Part shown: piece by piece, positions 59,448-64,000 of the stretch
How positions within the stretch are numbered: the stretch's first letter is position 1
How the letters are laid out: every line of letters begins with the position of its first letter
Source of the DNA: Vibrio tasmaniensis
Lineage (GTDB): Bacteria > Pseudomonadota > Gammaproteobacteria > Enterobacterales > Vibrionaceae
Direction: 5' to 3'
Assembly: GCF_024347635.1 (NCBI RefSeq)
Contig: NZ_AP025510.1
Coordinates: forward strand, 248,001-312,000
Length of the DNA: 64,000 bases
Translations under genes and position numbers: made by a program
Notes under the pieces: model-generated
What the model saw: only the letters and a program-made list of their open reading frames with translations
What the model was told of the DNA's origin: nothing
The model's database searches: none

Positions 59448-60239
59448 ATGACGCCCGATCTACTCTTTAAATCACTATGGGATGATTACATTCACAGGCT
59501 TTGCCCATCGGCTGAGAAAGTGCATCACTTGCTGAAAGAAGACGAAGCTCTGATTAATGATCACATTGCACTGCGTACTTTCAATGTTGCACCGCTAGGT
59601 ATTGAAACATTGGCTAAACCTTTCCTTGAGTTAGGTTACAAGGCGTGTGGCGATTACTTATTTGAGAGCAAGAAGCTAGTGGCTAAGCATTACGAGCACC
59701 CAGACCCAAACCAACCGAAAGTGTTCATTAGTGAGTTGAAGGTCGAAGAGTGTTCAAGTGACTTGCAACAGATCGTGGCTAAGTTGGTTGAGCAAGTCGA
59801 CGCAAGCAAGCTTCAAGGTCATGAGTTCTTGTTTGGTGGTCGCCTTTGGGACCTGAGCTTTGCGGATTTCCAAGTTCTAGCAAAAGAGAGTGAATACGCG
59901 TCTTGGCTAGCGGCTCATGGTTACGGTGCAAATCACTTTACGGTGAGTGTGAACCAGCTCAATGAGTTCGATGAAGTACAGACTGTGAATGACTATTTGA
60001 GAGATTCAGGTTTCACTATCAATGCATCTGGTGGTCAAGTTAAAGGCTCTCCAGAGGTCTTATTAGAGCAATCATCTACAATGGCAGACAAAGTCCCAGT
60101 TTCATTTGTTGAAGGCAATGAGATGATTCCTGGAGGCTTCTATGAGTTCGCTAAGCGTTATGCGATGGCCAACGGTGAGCTTTATACAGGTTTTGTGGCC
60201 GCATCGGCGGATAAGATCTTCGAAAGCACTAACGGTTAA
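59448..60239 (+). CDS. DUF1338-family protein (2-oxoadipate dioxygenase/decarboxylase-like)
   Basis: 263 residues with the DUF1338 start NDHIALRTFNV near 35-45, whose His is a metal ligand in the family, and HYEHPDPN..KVFISELKVEE near 81-102. Family member HglS (about 450 residues) turns 2-oxoadipate into D-2-hydroxyglutarate in lysine breakdown using Fe(II). This protein is much shorter and matches only the short branch, so the substrate is uncertain. It follows the AST genes but has its own AAGGAG ribosome site and lies past a terminator. Confidence 0.82.
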   Translation: MTPDLLFKSLWDDYIHRLCPSAEKVHHLLKEDEALINDHIALRTFNVAPLGIETLAKPFLELGYKACGDYLFESKKLVAKHYEHPDPNQPKVFISELKVEECSSDLQQIVAKLVEQVDASKLQGHEFLFGGRLWDLSFADFQVLAKESEYASWLAAHGYGANHFTVSVNQLNEFDEVQTVNDYLRDSGFTINASGGQVKGSPEVLLEQSSTMADKVPVSFVEGNEMIPGGFYEFAKRYAMANGELYTGFVAASADKIFESTNG

Positions 60240-60360
60240 AGGAAGATACGAGTACGGGCTTTGATCTAGAGATTCAGATAGGCTTCGCTTTGAGAGTATT
60301 TTCGCTTGGAAGCTGTAGGTGTTTCATTCGTATTTTCTTTGTAGATCTTTAGAAAACAAA

Positions 60361-60390
60361 AAAGCCACCAAATTCGCATTTGGTGGCTTT
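60361..60390. terminator. Bidirectional terminator DUF1338/crp
   Basis: Perfect 13-bp stem AAAGCCACCAAAT / ATTTGGTGGCTTT with TCGC loop between convergent genes, A/T runs on both sides. Confidence 0.94.
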
Positions 60391-60416
60391 CAAATTTTTG
60401 GCTCAGTTAATCGAGA

Positions 60417-61049
60417 TTAACGAGTGCCGTATACCACGATAGTCTTACCGTGTGCAGAAATTAGGTTCTGCTCTTCTAGCATCTTCAAGATACGACCAAC
60501 TGTCTCACGAGAACAACCAACGATCTGGCCAATCTCTTGACGAGTGATCTTGATTTGCATGCCGTCAGGGTGAGTCATTGCATCTGGCTGTTTCGCTAGG
60601 TTTAGTAGCGTTTGAGCGATACGACCTGTTACGTCAAGGAACGCTAAGTCACCAACCTTTTGGCTAGTTACTTGTAGACGGTTTGCCATTTGCGCTGAAA
60701 GGCGCATTAGGATATCTGGGTTCACTTGGATAAGTTGACGGAATTTCTTGAAAGAAATCTCAGCTACTTCACAAGGAGATTTTGCACGAACCCATGCAGT
60801 ACGCTCTTGGTCTTCTTCGAACAAGCCAAGCTCACCGATGAAGTCGCCTTGGTTTAGGTAAGAAAGAATCATTTCCTTACCTTCTTCGTCTTTGATAAGA
60901 ACTGCCACAGAACCTTTAACGATGTAGTACAAGGTTTCTGCCTTTTCACCAGCATGAATCAAAGTACTTTTTGAAGGGTACTTATGAATATGACAGTGTG
61001 AAAGGAACCACTCTAATGTTGGATCGGTTTGGGGTTTACCTAGAACCAT
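60417..61049 (-). CDS. crp: cAMP receptor protein Crp
   Basis: Global cAMP-dependent regulator. The 210 residues equal E. coli and differ at few places: cAMP domain with [20 protein letters not shown] near 72-91, dimer helix, and the helix-turn-helix [20 protein letters not shown] near 169-188, which is identical to the E. coli recognition region. Adjacent to argD/ast and prkB-yheU-yheT, as in E. coli. Confidence 0.99.
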   Translation of the reverse strand: MVLGKPQTDPTLEWFLSHCHIHKYPSKSTLIHAGEKAETLYYIVKGSVAVLIKDEEGKEMILSYLNQGDFIGELGLFEEDQERTAWVRAKSPCEVAEISFKKFRQLIQVNPDILMRLSAQMANRLQVTSQKVGDLAFLDVTGRIAQTLLNLAKQPDAMTHPDGMQIKITRQEIGQIVGCSRETVGRILKMLEEQNLISAHGKTIVVYGTR

Positions 61050-61290
61050 AATATCTTACTTCCTCTGCAGGGTATGCTTGCCGCTTTCCATATTTTAGCT
61101 AAGCCTGAATTGACCTAGCTAGGATAAGAGCACTCGTTGAGTGCTGCAAGCTATCTTGTGTTTCGTTTAAGAATAGTATCCTTTTTCAGGTACTATTTCT
61201 TGATTTTAATCGTGACCAAGCTACGATTTTTTACGCAAAATTGTGCACATGATCACGGTATGAAAAGTAATCAACCAGAATGTTGTTTTG

Positions 61291-62160
61291 TTAGCCTATT
61301 TTCCCGGTTTCTATAAGTTGTTGCAGGATAGGCCTTACAATGAGCTCCATAGCAAAACTCATCTTGCCGCCAGGTACTACAAGCGTGTTGTGGCGCGACA
61401 TAAATGAGCCATCAATCATAGCCAGAAGATAAGGGAAATCGACGTTTTTGATGCCGCGTAAGCGTATAACAACGAAGCTTTCATCTAAACTTGGGATCCC
61501 TTTAGCATTGAGAGGGTTTGATGTGTCTACCGTTGGAACACGCTGAAAGTTGATGTGAGTACGCGAAAACTGAGGAGTAATGTAGTTAAGGTAATCATCC
61601 ATCGAGCGAACAATTGAGTCCATTACTGCTTCGCGAGAATGACCACGATCGCGTGTGTCACGAACGAATTTTTGGATCCATTCTAGGTTTACGATAGGCA
61701 CCATGCCGATAAGCAAATCGACGTGTTGAGAAACATTGATGTCCCCATCTACCACACCGCCGTGTAGGCCTTCGTAAAACATCACATCGGAATTTTCAGG
61801 GATCTCTTGCCATGGTGTGAAGGTGCCGGGCATTTGATTATAAGGCACGGCTTCATCAAAGGTGTGTAGGTAGCTGCGGACTTTGCCCGTACCTTCATTA
61901 CCGTATTGACGGAAGAACTCTTCTAATGCACCAAAATCGTTAGCTTGTGGGCCAAAGTAGCTGATGTGCTTACCTTGCTCGCGCGCCTTACGGATCTCGA
62001 CGTCCATCTCTGGGCGAGTGAAGCGATGGAAGCTGTCTCCTTCAACCCAAGCAGCCTTTACGTCCATCATATTGAACATTTTTCGGAAGGCTTCTGAGGT
62101 AGTGGTGGTGCCGGCTCCAGATGAACCCGTCACCGCAATAATTGGATGTTTAGCGGACAT
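61291..62160 (-). CDS. prkB: Phosphoribulokinase-like protein PrkB
   Basis: P-loop kinase of the phosphoribulokinase/uridine kinase group, 289 residues (same as E. coli PrkB). The Walker A-like motif is TGSSGAGTTTTSEAF near 11-25, followed by the substrate segment WVEGDSFHRFTRPEMD near 38-53 and the FYEGLHGGVVDGD region near 127-139. There is no Calvin cycle here, so the biological substrate is unknown. Upstream of crp in the same direction. Confidence 0.93.
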   Translation of the reverse strand: MSAKHPIIAVTGSSGAGTTTTSEAFRKMFNMMDVKAAWVEGDSFHRFTRPEMDVEIRKAREQGKHISYFGPQANDFGALEEFFRQYGNEGTGKVRSYLHTFDEAVPYNQMPGTFTPWQEIPENSDVMFYEGLHGGVVDGDINVSQHVDLLIGMVPIVNLEWIQKFVRDTRDRGHSREAVMDSIVRSMDDYLNYITPQFSRTHINFQRVPTVDTSNPLNAKGIPSLDESFVVIRLRGIKNVDFPYLLAMIDGSFMSRHNTLVVPGGKMSFAMELIVRPILQQLIETGKIG

Positions 62161-62237
62161 GACAACCCTTGTCTTTTGAGTAACTTACTTGTTAGCAATC
62201 GTTTACCACTATAACACGGCTCCTTTATGAGCGCAGC

Positions 62238-62450
62238 CTAGAAGCGTTTTGTGACTTGAATATCAACGGTTTCATGCAGCTCAGAAAACACGATACTCAC
62301 TTCTCCTGAGGCTAATTGATGTTTCACTTGGTCAATTTTGTTTTGCAGTGAAACTTCTATGTCACCGTAGTCTGTACCTTCACGCAGCACGAATTCTTTA
62401 ATGAGGTTTTCCAGTGTCTCTGGCGCAATGTCTTGCCATGGGATGATCAT
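62238..62450 (-). CDS. yheU: UPF0270 protein YheU
   Basis: Small conserved protein of 70 residues starting [29 protein letters not shown] split motifs, the UPF0270 hallmark, and ending in VDIQVTKRF. Function is unknown. Between yheT and prkB as in E. coli, 96 bp after yheT. Confidence 0.93.
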   Translation of the reverse strand: MIIPWQDIAPETLENLIKEFVLREGTDYGDIEVSLQNKIDQVKHQLASGEVSIVFSELHETVDIQVTKRF

Positions 62451-62546
62451 AAATACTTCTCTCTTTTATGTTCATGGATAGGTTTATTGATGTAGAAATG
62501 AATGAGCTTAGTAATATTTTCACTTCTATTTAATAAGGCTCGGTCA

Positions 62547-63566
62547 TTATGCCGAATCTTGGATACTTTCATAGTAGGCGGGTAATGCTTCTTCTAACCA
62601 AAATCTAGGCTTGAGTGTGCTACCCGTAATGAACCCGACATGGCCGCCTTTCTGGAACAGTCGATAATCGATATTATCGGGCAGAACGAACTTTGGAATC
62701 ACATCATCAGTCATGAAAGGATCGTCCTTGGCATGAATGATTTGTGTGGGAAGCTTAATCCGATTCAATTTAGGCAATGCTGAGCATTGCGCGTAATAGT
62801 CTTGTGCATTCTTGAACCCGTGCAGAGGCGCAGTGATTCGTTCATCAAACTCGTACAGCTTGTCGATCTTCCTGATGCTTTCCGCAGAGATGCCAATCTT
62901 CTCTTGCAGTAGCTTATGTTTCTTCAACGCATTCGATTTCAAAGAATTGAGCAGGTACTTTTTATAGAGCTTGGAAAAGCCCTGCTCAATGCGACTAGAA
63001 CAACACGCTAAGTCAAAAGGTGCAGAAACTATCGTTGCCGCCGAAAGTAGAGGATCGTCCGCGTACTCAGCCAAATAGTTCGCCAGCATGTTTCCACCTA
63101 AAGATATGCCAACCGCAACCTTAGGATTGTTGGGAAACTGCGCGTGCAGATGCCTTAGGAAAAAGCGCGCATCTTCGACTTCACCTGAATGGTATGCACG
63201 AGCCAAGCGATTTGGTTTTCCGCTGCAACCTCTAAAGTGCATCATCACTGATAGCCAACCATCTTTAGCAAAGGCATTCATCAGCCCGTTGGCGTAAGGG
63301 CTCTCAAAGCTCCCTTCTAATCCGTGGAATAGAACGAATATCGGCTTGTTACTTAGTTTGTCAGAGCTTGGATTGTCATTAGTCGAGTTGTCACCATCAG
63401 GCGATTCACTCCATGCAAGGTCTAGGAAATCGCCGTCGGGAGTTTCTAAGGTTTGCCAGTGAGGGGCAAACAGCGCCTGCTTTCTAATAAACCGTGGCAC
63501 TAAGGTTTGTAAGTGCGGATTAGAGAGACCGGCCGCTGCGGTAAATATTGTCATAAAACAGTCCAT
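62547..63566 (-). CDS. yheT: Alpha/beta-hydrolase YheT
   Basis: Member of the YheT/ABHD1-3 hydrolase group, function unclear (esterase-like). Start uncertain: ATG 63566 (339 residues) or ATG 63554; an upstream GTG at 63617 adds an unconserved leader. Family landmarks are LSNPHLQTLVPRFIRKQ near 14-30, LFHGLEGS near 80-87, the nucleophile in VGISLGGNMLANYLAEY near 152-168, Asp in HAKDDPFM near 274-281, and His in GGHVGF near 309-314. First gene of yheT-yheU-prkB. Confidence 0.92.
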   Translation of the reverse strand: MDCFMTIFTAAAGLSNPHLQTLVPRFIRKQALFAPHWQTLETPDGDFLDLAWSESPDGDNSTNDNPSSDKLSNKPIFVLFHGLEGSFESPYANGLMNAFAKDGWLSVMMHFRGCSGKPNRLARAYHSGEVEDARFFLRHLHAQFPNNPKVAVGISLGGNMLANYLAEYADDPLLSAATIVSAPFDLACCSSRIEQGFSKLYKKYLLNSLKSNALKKHKLLQEKIGISAESIRKIDKLYEFDERITAPLHGFKNAQDYYAQCSALPKLNRIKLPTQIIHAKDDPFMTDDVIPKFVLPDNIDYRLFQKGGHVGFITGSTLKPRFWLEEALPAYYESIQDSA

Positions 63567-63825
63567 GCTTCTTTTATGGGCTTTGATAAAGTGTTGAGCT
63601 TGTAGTGAAAGGCCCACGTTTTTATTTGAGCTTGGTTGATTCTCGTCATAAGCGCAAGAGTTTCACTTATATGGGTTACAAAACAGGTTATGGGTAACTG
63701 GTTGAATATTATAGAGGTTAAGCTCTATATCTTGCTAATAATCCGAGTCACCATCGCGTGAGCACGAAGAGCGATAGTCCCAAGTAAGCTTGGAGCTTGA
63801 TTGAATAAAAGGAAAAGGGAATGCG

Positions 63826-64000
63826 TTAGGGCTGTGGTGCTGGTTCAGAAAAAGCGGCGTAGAGATTTTCCGCCCCTAATAAACGACAGTACTGTAAAGC
63901 GAGCGGTGATTGTTGGTTCGCAGTAAGTTGAAGAGACTTAATGCAATCGACGAGGTCGGACTGTTGTTGCTTTTCAAGCTGCAGCTCAAATTGGAGTGCT
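63826..64000 (-). CDS. 3' end of a gene, possibly TIGR02444 family (partial)
   Basis: An open frame runs in from the right edge on the minus strand and ends at TAA (63828-63826). The visible 57 residues include LEKQQQSDLVDCIKSLQLT and ALQYCRLLGAENLYAAFSEP. The pattern and place beside yheT suggest the small TIGR02444 protein often found here in Vibrio, but too little is visible to be sure. Confidence 0.55.
   Translation of the reverse strand, partial: ALQFELQLEKQQQSDLVDCIKSLQLTANQQSPLALQYCRLLGAENLYAAFSEPAPQP

Overview
The window looks like a stretch of a Vibrio main chromosome, probably from the V. splendidus side of the genus (inferred; species not testable here). The evidence is near-identity of several proteins to known Vibrio or enteric counterparts (Crp, AphA, AroK, OxyR), the order priA-cytR-ftsN-hslVU-menA-rraA-zapB, the aphA-ppc pair, an ArgH-ArgA fusion, and a pilMNOPQ-aroKB-damX-dam-rpe-gph-trpS run. 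Almost everything is conserved housekeeping or accessory metabolism. I found no phage, integron, insertion sequence, CRISPR array, rRNA or tRNA.

Layout. 1-10.3 kb: glpX, zapB, rraA, menA, the protease hslVU behind a good sigma-32 type promoter, ftsN, cytR, priA and rpmE. 10.6-18.2 kb: a short malic enzyme, then the methionine block metJ/metB-metL/metF with tandem MetJ operators, then aphA, the low-cell-density quorum-sensing regulator. 18.5-28 kb: ppc, then the arginine block argE/argCBG-argHA with ARG-box-like pairs. 28.2-34 kb: a Tat-exported PhoX-like (DUF839) protein on AT-richer DNA, a RidA protein, a REP-like palindromic element, and an oxidative-stress group (lpd-like flavoprotein, peroxiredoxin-glutaredoxin hybrid, oxyR) with a 37-bp OxyR-type site. 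34-48.5 kb: mrcA divergent from pilMNOPQ, then the aroKB-damX-dam-rpe-gph-trpS cluster. 48.8-54 kb: a secreted nuclease with a GlyGly-CTERM tail and a Cache-GGDEF-EAL protein. 54.3-64 kb: pabA, argD/astC-astA-astD, a DUF1338 protein, crp, prkB, yheU, yheT and the tail of one more gene.

How the genes work together. The methionine genes share MetJ boxes. The arginine genes cover synthesis (argE, C, B, G, HA) and part of catabolism (astC, A, D), joined at the dual-role aminotransferase. The redox genes sit around OxyR. PilM-PilQ form the type IV pilus alignment complex and secretin, next to the penicillin-binding protein PBP1A.

No clearly new multi-gene system is visible. The observations most worth a second look are small. 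Four genes (ftsN, maeB, metL, aphA) have different short tandem repeats placed at or just after their stop codons. A 15-bp perfect inverted repeat sits in front of the PhoX-like gene. A long composite hairpin lies between pilQ and aroK. A hairpin in the aphA leader may be a Qrr target. DamX has Arg instead of Lys in its Walker A motif.
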